Source: Fagopyrum homotropicum
Lineage: Eukaryota > Streptophyta > Magnoliopsida > Caryophyllales > Polygonaceae
DNA: 64,000 nt
Assembly (NCBI GenBank): GCA_033239125.1
Contig: BSWB01000005.1
Span: 14,189,447-14,253,446, forward strand
Direction of reading: 5' to 3'
Positions 35,401 to 45,182 of this stretch are shown one piece after another (within the stretch, counting starts at the first letter, position 1; every line of letters starts with the position of its first letter). The position numbers and the translations under genes were made by a program. The notes under the pieces were generated by a model that made no database searches, was not told the DNA's origin, and worked only from the letters and a program-made list of their open reading frames with translations.

Positions 35401-35926
35401 ATTCCTTCAGATACATCGACAGGGATCGTCGCTGCTGAGGAAGGTTAGGCAAGATCGGCGCAAGGTCTGTGAGGAGAGGGCTCTTACGGGTTAAGGAAAC
35501 AAATGGGGGTTACAAAAAAAAGGGAAGAGAGAGATACGGGGAGAGAGAAAATATATGGGAAGAGAGAAGATATGGGGAGGGGGATAGTGAGGTCCGTTAC
35601 ACTACCCACGTGCCACAGCTGATGAGATCTTCCTCCACTGGGCCCCGCTAGAATTAAAAGAAAAGGCACATCCCTTGTAAGCTTGTAAGGCCGGCCATAG
35701 ACACATGTTGTTGGGCCTATTTAGATGGGCCCAGCAGGCCTAGCTAAATGGGCCCGGCAGTTTATCTCGAGGAAGATAAACTTGTATTTAAGCAAGTTAA
35801 CTTTTCGTAAAAAGAATGGATAGAAGCATACGTTAAAACTTGATTTAAATTATCGTGCAATAAGGTAAAGTCTTTGGAGTCCGGTTTGATCCGGAAATAT
35901 TCGGAATTAAATTTCCGGGTATTACA
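32498..35926 (-). mobile_element. S3: solo LTR of the E1 family type, inside E7
   Basis: TGTAACACCCCGAATTC...GGGTATTACA with perfect target duplication AGATC (32493-32497 and 35927-35931). Without the nested S4 (720 bp plus one 5-bp duplication) it is about 2.7 kb, the length of the E1 LTR (2731 bp). It follows the E1 LTR over its first 700 bp and diverges later. Confidence 0.93.
34690..35409 (-). mobile_element. S4: solo LTR inside S3
   Basis: 720 bp. On the minus strand it starts TGAAGGAATTATGTCC, which resembles copia LTR starts in many plants, and ends in CTCAATA, one base off the usual CA. The perfect duplication GATAC flanks it (34685-34689 and 35410-35414). It is the deepest of four nested levels here (E8, E7, S3, S4). 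Confidence 0.88.
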
Positions 35927-35974
35927 AGATCCAGTCTCACTGTTCAACCTCCTATAGTTTCGACTGCGGGGGTA

Positions 35975-36089
35975 TGACAGTTTATGTAAATATAGGGTGC
36001 CCTTATGTAATTATGTAAACTCCACTTATTATTAATATGAGCCGTCTGATGACGGAAACCCTAAGGGGGAATTCATATTTATTCTCACA
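35975..36089 (+). repeat. E7 3' LTR
   Basis: 115 bp, TGACAGTTTATG...ATTCTCACA, preceded by a purine-rich tract and followed by target duplication GTTGT. Confidence 0.9.
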
Positions 36090-36301
36090 GTTGTATCCGT
36101 CACAGTGACAATGTCACTTGGGGTAATATAGGATCCATTGATGAATTTGAAGAGGTCATAGCCTACAAGAATGGCTTCAAGTTGAAGCTTTCAGGAAAGG
36201 TAGCTTTTGGTGGTCATTTTGATGGCATTGGGGAAGGAGATGACAACAAACGGTTGAGTGGTGTCATTTTCGTTTGATATGGTTATAGTTGGTGAAGCCA
36301 T
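36090..36301 (-). pseudogene. E8 gag N-terminus
   Basis: From ATG at 36301: about 70 codons ending in GYDLFKFINGSYITPSDIVTVTD, the classic start of copia Gag (the YLxWKxQxEALLxGYDLFKFIDG type). TGA stands at the position of the conserved Trp. The frame continues beyond E7 at 31326. Confidence 0.8.
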
Positions 36302-36347
36302 GGAGAGAAGTGGTGTTTGAGAGGGAAAAAAATATGGATAGTTCACT

Positions 36348-36359
36348 GCTCTGATACCA
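36348..36359 (-). promoter_or_regulatory. E8 primer-binding site (initiator tRNA-Met)
   Basis: Minus strand TGGTATCAGAGC, a perfect match to the usual methionine primer site, immediately next to the LTR end. Confidence 0.9.
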
Positions 36360-36760
36360 TGTAAGAGCTTATACTCGGATAATGTTTATTGATCAATGAT
36401 GAATACATATATACAACACAATGATGCTAGAATTAAGAGATAGTCAAAGAGAAAGGGAAAAAGGATAACACAAGTATGGACACATGAGATCATGAAGAGT
36501 GATTGTTTCCTTAACATAAAGTCGTTCCCCGGGCTTTATGTACACTTTCTTCGACGATTGACTTTGTCTCTCCACTTTCTTGTGACTAGCTCATTATCCT
36601 TCCCCTTGAATACTTATTTGCTATCGGAATTTCCTAGTATACTTTGTGTATTTCTTTGTTTTTGTTCGTTTAGCTCTTTCACGACGGTTTATTCTTCTGC
36701 CTATTTTTATAGCCTTTTGATTCATTCGACGGCGTGATGTCTAATCTCGAACCGGTTTCA
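36360..36760 (-). repeat. E8 5' LTR (outer end uncertain)
   Basis: The inner end is fixed by the primer site (plus strand TGTAAGAGC). The outer end is placed at 36760 because the minus strand would start TGAAACCGG; no second LTR is available to confirm it. Confidence 0.55.
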
Positions 36761-36994
36761 TTTGTGGAAAAAAAAAAAAAAGAACATAACTGCATGATAT
36801 ATGATATTGACAAGACAAGGCCTTTCCTTTTGCGTAAAGCTTGCAAATACTACTACATTGTAGGCTTTTGCAAATACAAACTTTACCAAAAGGACTTATA
36901 AAAATTAATTCAGGGTACATTATTAACGCAATTAGTTCATATACATTATAGCTAAAATTAATACATGTTAAGTTGGACCCATTTTCTCCAAAGA
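36761..36994. other. Spacer between E8 and TMM (TMM 3' flank)
   Basis: A/T-rich with a poly-A run at about 36768-36780. It contains the 3' untranslated region of TMM. No other feature is seen. Confidence 0.5.
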
Positions 36995-38494
36995 TTACCA
37001 ACTCAAAACTAACGATAAAACAAAGATTAATTGACCCACCAACCACAAACCCTTTGACCACTTATGAAACTCACTGTAAGTAGAAGATGTTATGTTTGTC
37101 GCACCCACATTACTAGTCACACTCCTTGAAATGGACCAATGTTGAACCACCTTTGTCAAGCTCGATTCGACCTTCGGTGTGTCACAAGATTCAACTCCTA
37201 AGTCCACCACCAAGTCCGCATCACCGCCATTGTCTTTAAAACACAACCCTAAGTTGTCATGAAGCCTAAGCTTTCTCCTCATCCTCCACACCATGTCTTT
37301 GCCTAGTGGAATCGGACCCATTAGTTGGTTATCATCCAATCTTAGCTCGTTCAGGTTTCCTAAATCACCGAAATTTGTAGGTATTGACCCGTTTAACTTG
37401 TTGTTGTTTAGATGGATAACCCGGATTTTCGGGAGGTGTCCGAGGGATGGCGGGATTGGGCCATGAAGGTTCATGTGTGAGAGGATTAGAATGAGTAGGT
37501 TTTTCATGCCATCAAATGTGTCATTTGGGATTGTTGTGGACATTGAAGGGTTGTTGGTTAAGATTAAGGCTTGGAGGGAAGTCAAGGTTTTGAGTGAAGT
37601 TGGTATTGGGCCTGAGAGGTGATTAAAGCCCAAATCCATAAGGATAAGATCTTGAAGGCCCAAAATGGATTCGGGTATTGGGCCTGAGATCCAATTTCTA
37701 CTAAGGTCTAGTTTTATCAAAGGTTTGGAAAGCCCAATACTCAAAGGAATTGGGCCTGACAAATGGTTTTGGTTGAGGTCCAAGATATTCAAGTAAGGGA
37801 ATTTCAGATCCGGAATCCGACCCGACAACTCATTTCCACTCAAATCTAAGGATCTTAGCTCGGTGACCCGGCCCAATGAAGTAGGTATCGATCCGTTGAG
37901 ATTATTCTTGTGGAGATCAAGGACTCTTAAATGGGTCAAGTTGCCAAGCTCATTAGGAATTGGGCCAACATGCCCATTCTCTCTAAGTATCAAAGTTTGC
38001 AAAGACGGGCCCAATAGGCCCAAAAACGCCGGGATGGGTTGGGGGTTATTATTAAAGCAACGGTAAAAAAACAGGGTCCGGATATGAGGGAGCTTAGTGA
38101 TTGACCGTGAGATGAATGATCGAGTCGGATCACAAGTGGGGAACGCGGTGTCATCGGACAACGCCCCAAATGACAAGGATACAACGTGATAAACATTGTT
38201 GTCGTCGGGCATACATTCAATGCCATGCCAACGACCACGACACACGTCGGGTATGTCAATGGCCCAATCATTTCCGGTTGCCTTCATGATATCATAGACT
38301 GCATCCTGCTCTCGAGCGTCGGTGTGGGCCCCACTCTTCTTCATGGCGAACCCTGATTGGGGAGCGTCGATTAGGGCCGAGGAAGCGGTCGAGTCAGGGA
38401 CGGGCACCGTGTAGGACGCGACGAACGAGACAAGGAGAGCAAGGAAGGGTAGAAATCGAAGGAATGAAGAGTTTGTAGAATTATAGGATGACAT
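36995..38494 (-). CDS. TMM: TOO MANY MOUTHS (TMM) leucine-rich-repeat receptor-like protein
   Basis: 499 residues in one exon, like the single-exon Arabidopsis gene of about 496 residues. A hydrophobic signal peptide covers about residues 10-28. The N-terminal domain holds the TMM-diagnostic stretches REQDAVYDIMKATGNDW, PDVCRGRWHGIECMPD and VVSLSFGALSDDTAFPTCD. About ten plant-type leucine-rich repeats follow (residues 135-410, LxxLxLxxNxLxGxIP). A Cys pair is near the C-terminus (GLCF...ESCD), and a final hydrophobic segment (LWLVGQLIFVLSLVLSW) can anchor the protein. There is no kinase domain, as expected. In known plants TMM acts at the plasma membrane with ERECTA-family kinases, tuning their response to EPF-type peptides and so setting stomatal spacing. 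All signature residues I can recall are present, and the ORF is intact. It is the only clear host gene here and lies directly beside copia relic E8. Confidence 0.96.
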   Translation of the reverse strand: MSSYNSTNSSFLRFLPFLALLVSFVASYTVPVPDSTASSALIDAPQSGFAMKKSGAHTDAREQDAVYDIMKATGNDWAIDIPDVCRGRWHGIECMPDDNNVYHVVSLSFGALSDDTAFPTCDPTRSFISRSITKLPHIRTLFFYRCFNNNPQPIPAFLGLLGPSLQTLILRENGHVGPIPNELGNLTHLRVLDLHKNNLNGSIPTSLGRVTELRSLDLSGNELSGRIPDLKFPYLNILDLNQNHLSGPIPLSIGLSKPLIKLDLSRNWISGPIPESILGLQDLILMDLGFNHLSGPIPTSLKTLTSLQALILTNNPSMSTTIPNDTFDGMKNLLILILSHMNLHGPIPPSLGHLPKIRVIHLNNNKLNGSIPTNFGDLGNLNELRLDDNQLMGPIPLGKDMVWRMRRKLRLHDNLGLCFKDNGGDADLVVDLGVESCDTPKVESSLTKVVQHWSISRSVTSNVGATNITSSTYSEFHKWSKGLWLVGQLIFVLSLVLSW

Positions 38495-38535
38495 TTTGAG
38501 TGAGATTTCTGCGGAGTTGGCAATTTTGAATGGTG

Positions 38536-38543
38536 TATAAATA
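38536..38543 (-). promoter_or_regulatory. Probable TMM TATA box
   Basis: Minus-strand TATTTATA about 42 bp upstream of the TMM start codon. That leaves only a very short 5' leader if used, so the true start point could also lie further upstream. Confidence 0.5.
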
Positions 38544-38611
38544 GTTATAAGAAGGGTATTAAATGGTAGGCTTTCATAATGGGCCTCACGGGTTAGTAGT
38601 GAAGAAGAGGA

Positions 38612-38670
38612 ATTAAATGGAATTTTGGGGGCATTAAATGGAATTTTGGGTCATTAAATGGAATTCACGG
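38612..38670. repeat. Three 20-bp tandem repeats upstream of TMM
   Basis: ATTAAATGGAATTTTGGG-type units start at 38612, 38633 and 38653. A shorter copy of ATTAAATGG is at 38558-38566. They lie 65-175 bp upstream of the TMM start codon and so within the likely promoter. Confidence 0.88.
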
Positions 38671-40610
38671 GAATGGGACTTTGGGTTTTATGAACAACTG
38701 GACTGGTCCACAGTGGATTTAATTGCCCATTCAATTCGTCTCTGCAAAAGTTTATGGATAAATTACACAAAGTTATCCTTGAAATATACCTTTCTTCAGA
38801 AAATCGCCCTTAAATTTCAGAATTTCACAAAATCACCTATTAAAGATCATTGGTTAGCAAAGTTACACTCCTAACTAAGTTCTATTAAGCTTGAGAAGCA
38901 AAAGGTAAATGATCCATATACTAGCCAACCAAATGAAACTTGTCACCTTAGTTATTTAACTAAAATTTGATAAGTAAAACTTGCCAACTTATTTATTTAA
39001 CTTAATTTTGATGAGTACAAACTTTTAAATAAGTCAAGAACCAAATAAGTCAGTTATATGGGTTAATTGAGAGGTATGCCTTTCCTAACAAATGATTTTA
39101 AATGGCGGTTTTGTGTAATATACGGACGTGACTTTGCTACCAAATGATTTTGAGAATGCTTTTGTGTAATATTGTAACTTAAGAGTGTGTTTCTGTAAAT
39201 ATGCATGTTTGGAGGATAGTTTATGTAATTTACCATTTGTTATTGAAAGAATTTTAAAATTGAAAGTAACAAAAAGGAGGGAATAAAATAAAGTGAATTT
39301 TAAATGAGTTATCTATTTTGAACGATTTTTTTCTACAAGTGTAGATATTGTACATTCAAATAGAATAATATATCAAAATTACCTCACTATTAATCAAGGA
39401 AAGGTCTCAGCTACGAACAACTCGTCTAATATAAACTTGCCGAATAAACTTTTTCAAGCTTTTTAAATTATGATTTAAAAAATGATAGTGGTTTAGGTAA
39501 AATAGGTTTCATTCGGTACGAAGTTCGGAGTAATAAAATGTACGTTGATAAAATATAATTGTTAGCTAACATAATATGAACTAGACATTCATTTTTTTAA
39601 AAAATAAACATAAAACGAACTACTAAAATGATATTCTAATATAATTTTTTTTTATTTAAAGTAAATATTGTTTCATGAAACACAACATAGTTATTACAGT
39701 TTTATTTCAAAATTTGTAGACTATAGTTTTAACATTTTTGTTAATTTAGTTCTTATACTTTGCACCATTGACTCATTTTCCATCAGGTAATGTCTATAGA
39801 ACACAAATTTTATTTGTATGTTTTTATTAATATTTATTAGTTTAAAAAAAAATTATACTATTGATTCATATAGAATGTTTATTAATTCAAACATTTTATA
39901 TTGAAATTTTATACTTTATTTTAAACTTATAAAATAATTGTATAGATGTATGAATCACTAGATACGTGTCGTTGGTAAGTGAGCGTTCTTGCACTTGAAC
40001 TTACCTTTAAAAAAGGCTAGTGGTGATAAATAACTTCACATTTAGCGTGGTTGCATTTTATAGCACAAGTCTAATTCCAGTGATATATCTTAATTATTTT
40101 AATGATGTGGCGCCACAAAAGGATTATTTGACATTATTTTTTACTTTTTTGTCACCTATTTGCCTTAACTTTTTTGCTAACTAAAAAATATAATATATTA
40201 AAGATAAAAATAAATAAATTACTAAAGATTAACATCATTTATATTCTAAAATTATCTTAAGTCTAATAATTATGGTTCTTAAAATAAAATATATTTCCTA
40301 AAAAAACACTACTTATCAAATTAATAGACTTTAGAATGATTTCGGTAAGTATGTATTTTTTATATTGTGTATAAAGTATGTCTTTTTGTAAATGCGTGAT
40401 AATTTTAAGGGAGAATTTGACATACTAAATGTACCCCATAATTTTTTACCACTTTCATTTAATGGTAGGTAAAAATAATTAACCCCTTTATTTTAATAAA
40501 AAAAGTATAATAGACATTAGTTAGTGTTAAGTTGTAATTACTATTACTATATTTATTTATTTTTTTAATTTTTTTAATTTTTTTTTTTTTTTAATTTTTT
40601 TATTTCCTGA
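38671..40610. other. A/T-rich intergenic DNA upstream of TMM
   Basis: No ORF with a plausible product. The long A/T runs and absence of retroelement motifs contrast with the rest of the window. Distal TMM regulatory sequence may be here, but none can be named. Confidence 0.5.
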
Positions 40611-40614
40611 AATA

Positions 40615-40960
40615 AATTTCTGGTATGATATTTTTCATACCATAAATTTTTTCATACCAAAATTTTTCATACCAGAATTTTTCATACCATAATTTTTTCA
40701 TACCATAATTTTTTTCATACCAGAAATTTTTTCATACCATAATTTTTGTTCATACCAGAAATATTTTCATACCATAATTTTTTTCATAACAGAAATTTTT
40801 TCATACTAGAATTTTTTTCATACCAGAAGTTCTCATACAAGAAGTTCATACCAGAATTTTTTTCATACCATAATTTTTTTCATACCATTATTTTTTCATA
40901 CCATATTTTTTTTATTTTTTTGGTCTTTTTTTTTATAATTTTCTGGTATGCTCATACCAA
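40615..40960. repeat. A/T-rich minisatellite, unit about 17-19 bp
   Basis: About 18 imperfect copies of ATTTTTTCATACCAKA (K = G or T), varying mainly in T-run length and at one base before the end. It starts and ends with CTGGTATG, the reverse complement of the internal CATACCAG. The 92-codon ORF at 40746-41024 is just the translation of the repeat. Confidence 0.92.
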
Positions 40961-42232
40961 AAAATTATACAGTGTAGTTGTTCAATATACAATATCTGCA
41001 GCCATATATGTTAAGTTGATTTGATAACATGGGAAAGTGCCACATGATGTGTTGGAAGAGGAGGCTTGCATATCATTTGTAGATGACCATTATAATTGAA
41101 GATATAATTTTCAATTTGTTGTCCGCTATTGCAGCTTGCTCGCTAAAGGGTTAACAGGTATACAAGCTGTCGACGTGCCTGGGATTGAGAATGTGATTCA
41201 TTCATGTCAACTTTCTTTAGATAAACCTTCTATGATGCACAACTAATTCATCTAGCCTTGCAGGTTGATGCAACACATATAATTGAAGGTCATTCCTCCT
41301 ATTTATGGGCCACGAACTAGATACTAGAGGAGCTTGAAATTGAATCCTACTTCCCTGTTTTTGGAAGCCCTCCTACCAGAGTGGAGCACTCTGTTTACCT
41401 GTTAGCGCTAACTGATTGATCTTTGGATCTCTTCTGCCTGTAGAGACTTCAAATTTATGTACAGCCTTTAGCTTCGTCATGTGAAAGAGGAAAGTACATC
41501 AGAGGATAAGAATGTTAACACTCACCAACAAAGTCTCAGCCATGACTGAGCTACACATCAAGTACTCATACGCCTTGCTACACCGAAGCAACAATTGAAT
41601 TTTCCTCATCATTCCACACTAATTTTCCCATTCTAACCCCTACCTTCGCACTTGACATCTAAAAATCCAGCAAAAATCTCTCACAACAGCAAACAAATAG
41701 CCAACAACTACAATTTCCCCAAAAAAAAAACTCGTTTGATGAGGCTATATCATGTTCAATTCCAATACATTCAGCCACGTGCTTCTCCTTTCATTTAATC
41801 CCTCACCTCTTAGATCTCAAAATCATGAGGAATCACTTACAAAATTGACGGATTCTATCAGTTTCCGCTCAATTCAACACCATCCACCTGCGGTTTCTCC
41901 AGTTGTCGACCTGTCGGTGACGAATTGCTTGCGGAGAAGAATGGCGGACGTAGAAAGTGAATCTTTGCTTGCAGAGGTTGTGAGAGAGGGAGAGTTGAAG
42001 GAGGTTGCGGCTTGCAAAGAGGAAGACGGAAGGAATAGAAGGTTAGGGTTCCACGGTTAAAAACACATTTGGGGTATATTTACTAAACTAAAAATCTAAA
42101 AAGGCTTACTTACTAATGATATTCTTAAAAGGCCTACTAACTAAATTAGCCCTAATTTTAATAATTTTAAGAAAAAAGAAAGAATTAATAAGAAAATCGT
42201 TATAGGAGTTAAATGATATTTTTTTAATAATA
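40961..42232. other. Intergenic DNA, possibly old gene remnants
   Basis: Less A/T-rich than its neighbours at 41040-41640. A short open stretch near 41130-41220 (LLAKGLTGIQAVDVPGIENVIHSCQLSLDKPS) looks protein-like but is flanked by stops and I do not recognise it. Nothing else can be named. Confidence 0.35.
41752..42060 (+). CDS. Hypothetical 102-residue ORF
   Basis: MFNSNTFSHVLL... to ...RNRRLGFHG. A hydrophobic N-terminal stretch is followed by a polar part with RRRMADVESESLLAEVVREGELKEV. No domain is recognised. It could be a first exon, a remnant or chance. A start at Met 65 (41941) would give a 38-residue acidic peptide. There is no evidence of expression. Confidence 0.2.
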   Translation: MFNSNTFSHVLLLSFNPSPLRSQNHEESLTKLTDSISFRSIQHHPPAVSPVVDLSVTNCLRRRMADVESESLLAEVVREGELKEVAACKEEDGRNRRLGFHG

Positions 42233-42239
42233 GTGGGAA

Positions 42240-42600
42240 TAAAGAAAAAAATAACATACATAACTTTCACATACACAACTTTCACATATCCAACTTCATG
42301 TACCCACCTTCTCATATCCAACTTTTATATACCCAACATTCACGTACCTAACTTCACATACCCAACTTTCACATACTCAACTTCACTCGCGTACCCAACC
42401 TCACATACCCAACTTCCACACCCAACTTCACATACGCAATTTTCACATACTCAACTTCAAGTACCCAACTTCACATACCCAACTTACCCGATTTTACATA
42501 CCCAATGTTACTTACTCAATTTTACATACTTAATGTTACTTACCAAATTTTACATAACCAACTTTTACATACTCAACCTCACGTAAACAACTTCACTCAC
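42240..42600. repeat. Minisatellite with CATACCCAACTTCA-type unit
   Basis: More than twenty imperfect copies of a 12-16 bp unit of the form CATACCCAACTTTCA. The plus strand is strongly C/A rich. The 117-codon ORF at 42233-42586 (TYITFTYTTFTYPTS...) is its translation, not a gene. Confidence 0.9.
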
Positions 42601-43134
42601 ATATCCAACTTTAATTATCTCATTCAATTACCCAAATTTGGGTCAATCTCGTAAATTTAAATATGTAATTATCCAACTTTATGTCAGATTTAATTTAACA
42701 CGAATCAAGTGAAACCCTAGATTCAATCTTTCCCATAATTCAAAATTGAACAACATCAAACGATATACATGTTAATCTGTAAACCAATTGCTCTATTCAT
42801 GCCTATACATGTTGCTAATTATTTACCCAGGACTCATAAACTGATCCTAATATGTTCTAAATATGCAAGAAAGTGCATGTGCTTAAATTTTGTATGCTCT
42901 TAGGACTTCATCTCTCGACAACTGATACAACTATACAAGTCAACAACAAAATCAAATCCAAGATGACATTATATTTGCTTTTTTTTACTCTTCGATTTAA
43001 CTCTCCCTCCCAGAAAAGAATTTTTAGGATTTTGATTCTTGGTATTGGTATTGGCGGTATCTTCTTCTTATCATTTTCCCATATGTACAAGTTGACGACC
43101 GATAACAATTCATTATTCAAACTCTTAATTGTTA
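42601..43134. other. Intergenic DNA left of E6
   Basis: A/T-rich, with no gene recognised. Short ORFs at 42873-43193 and 42908-43150 run into the E6 LTR and look incidental. Confidence 0.45.
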
Positions 43135-44030
43135 TGTCTAGTATAAACAACGGGACCTACATACAAGGTTATGTAATACTTCTTAAACCCTAACCATGCA
43201 TACACATACTTATCAATACACACATGTTAGCAGGTGGCTTAAGACTTGTTGGATAACATATAAAGACACTGAAGTTATTGGGTGTAATCATGGTGTGACT
43301 CCAACATAACTTAAGTTGCTCTAATTTGTTGATGTGATCATTGATATTGTGTTACTTTGATAATATCCTAAAACTTTGGATTTATGCATATAAATAACAT
43401 AGAATGTTATAACCTAGCTAATGTGTATGTAAGTGCATGATGGGCCTGTTATTACTCTCAGGGCCTTTGAGTGTTGGGTTTCGCCAATAATTTGTTTGGT
43501 TGTTTAATGAAGGCACACATTGATCACATGTTTTAAAGATGGCACCAACTAACCCTAGGTACTTAAGCTCTCCAAAACTTTCTAGAGCTTACAAGTCAGC
43601 ATTCACAAAACCTTCATCCAAAGAGAGAGTTTGGAGAGAAGAGAAAAGAGAGAATCTGAGAGCGAGAGAAGAGCGAGGTCTTCTATGATCCTTGACGAAG
43701 GCAAATTACAAACATACGCTTCACTAGAAGCTTTGCTCTGGTTGATTTGCATCATCTTCCTTTTATCTCTTTATTGCGTTTGTAGCGTTCTTTCTATTTC
43801 TATGTTTTAAGTTTTGACCTTGGATTTTACGAGTTTTTTGTAACATGTACACCTACGATCTACCTACCTAGTGAATTGGGATATATTTCCCTCTTGAAAT
43901 CCCGTAGAGTTGGGTACTCCCGAATTGCATCACCAAATCCCTTGGGCTGAATCTTTTAAATCTTTGTTTTAGCAGATCATTCTACATTTGTCAAAGTGTT
44001 TTTTTTAAACCTCTAGATTTACTTTTATCA
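43135..44030 (+). repeat. E6 5' LTR (start inferred)
   Basis: The start TGTCTAGTATAAACAA and the following 80 bp recur at 63534-63620 near the element's 3' end. The right end TTTATCA lies three bases before the primer site. A TG at 43247 is an alternative start but would leave the shared sequence unexplained. Confidence 0.6.
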
Positions 44031-44033
44031 ATT

Positions 44034-44045
44034 TGATATGAGAGC
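44034..44045 (+). promoter_or_regulatory. E6 primer-binding site, degenerate
   Basis: TGATATGAGAGC, two changes from TGGTATCAGAGC. Confidence 0.65.
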
Positions 44046-44390
44046 TTCTATAATTTCGAGTTTCAAGATTTCTAGGGTTTCTTTGAACAGAAGACAACAT
44101 TAATCGTGTGTCCATTGACTAGAAATTCAAAACATTTGCGTCTTTCTAAGATTCAAAACCCTAGATCTTGATTTCCTCTTAGTTGCTAGGAAATATCATG
44201 TTTTACACTTCAACCCTTCGATTCTTGCTTCTGACTTCAAAAGATTTTAAAAGAATGTAAGCATCTTGCTTGAAAAACTTTATTTTTCGTACCCGAGGTT
44301 TAGAAACTCGTAGTGTTCTCAAATTTCATGAGATACAAAATGAAGTATTTGACATTTGTGATCTTGTTTCATAAAAAAGGACTATGCTAG

Positions 44391-45130
44391 AGAACAAAAT
44401 ACATTCAGATAAGTCCATTGGATGACATTTCAGACTTTGCTATTTGGCAACTAAAGTTGAAGGCTATACTTGTAAGGAAAAAATACTGAAACACAATGCA
44501 AGAAACGTTCCCTATTGGTACATCACCTAATAAATGGTTGGAGTTAGAGGAGAATGCTCACTCTGAGATCTTCATAAAACTATCTCATGATGTAGCTCGA
44601 AAAGTGGTAAGTATCACTGATCCTGGATTATTGTGAAAGAAATTAGAAGATCTATACCTTAGAAAATCTTTGTCTTGTCGTATCTCTTTGTTGTGTTGAC
44701 TATCTAGATTCAGAATGGATTTTCATGTTACCTTGCAAGATAATTTGGATATTTTCTTGAAATTAACTCAAGAATTAAATAGATGCAATGATAGATTTTT
44801 CATGATCATTTTTTTAATTCTTTTGTTGAATTCTTTAGCTACCCAATTTGATAACTTCAAAGATGTGATTCAATATAGCCAAGAGATATCTAAAGACAAT
44901 CCTTAAACATGTTGTTCCAAAAAAAATGAAAGCATGAAAGCGTTTAAACGCAAATCTGGCAATAAAACCGATAACCAATTTGAGGCAAATCGTGTTTAAG
45001 GGTAAAAAGAATTCTAAAAAGGATAAAGACAAAAAACAAATGACAACAAGGATAAATACGATAATAATTAATAAGGATAACAAGTGTACCATACTTGCTA
45101 CACCACATAAAAACATGTTCAATAAACTGA
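44391..45130 (+). pseudogene. E6 gag remnant
   Basis: Stop-riddled copia Gag: ISDFAIWQLKLKAILVRKKY, KWLELEENAHSEIFIKLSHDVARKV, then 44715-44906 (DFHVTLQDNLDIFLKLTQELNRCNDRF). The Lys-rich stretch that follows has lost the zinc knuckle. Confidence 0.72.
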
Positions 45131-45182
45131 ATTTGTATGATGGTGGTGATGTTATGTTAGGAGATAATTCCTCCTTATTAAT

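Larger units (their letters stand above)
31327..36089 (+). mobile_element. E7: gag-only copia-type element with very short LTRs
   Basis: LTRs of 124 bp (31327-31450) and 115 bp (35975-36089), with perfect target duplication GTTGT (31322-31326 and 36090-36094). TGGTATCAGA directly after the 5' LTR is a methionine primer site. CTGCGGGGGTA just before the 3' LTR is a polypurine tract. Without solo LTR S3 the inside is about 1.1 kb and codes only for Gag. No protease, integrase or reverse transcriptase is present, so it could only have moved with help from another element, or it is an internally deleted copy. Confidence 0.9.
31282..36760 (-). mobile_element. E8: Ty1/copia relic, minus strand, split by E7
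   Basis: A 5' LTR (about 36360-36760) is followed by a methionine primer site (36348-36359) and a Gag N-terminus starting at 36301. The Gag frame stops at E7 and resumes at 31326 with NPTYLSWLCQDK before ending in a stop near 31282. The GTTGT duplication at the E7 junctions is consistent with one continuous gag. Nothing of pol or a 3' LTR is visible. Gag has a stop where relatives have Trp. Confidence 0.75.

Noticed and set aside
40615..40960. Regular repeats resembling a CRISPR array
   Set aside because: Units are directly tandem with no unique spacers, and the sequence is plant nuclear DNA.
42233..42586. Repetitive 117-codon ORF (TYITFTYTTFTYPTS...)
   Set aside because: Translation of a minisatellite whose unit happens to lack stops.
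43247..44030. E6 5' LTR starting at TGTTGGATAAC
   Set aside because: A plausible LTR start, but the sequence from 43135 is shared with the 3' end of the element, which favours the earlier start.
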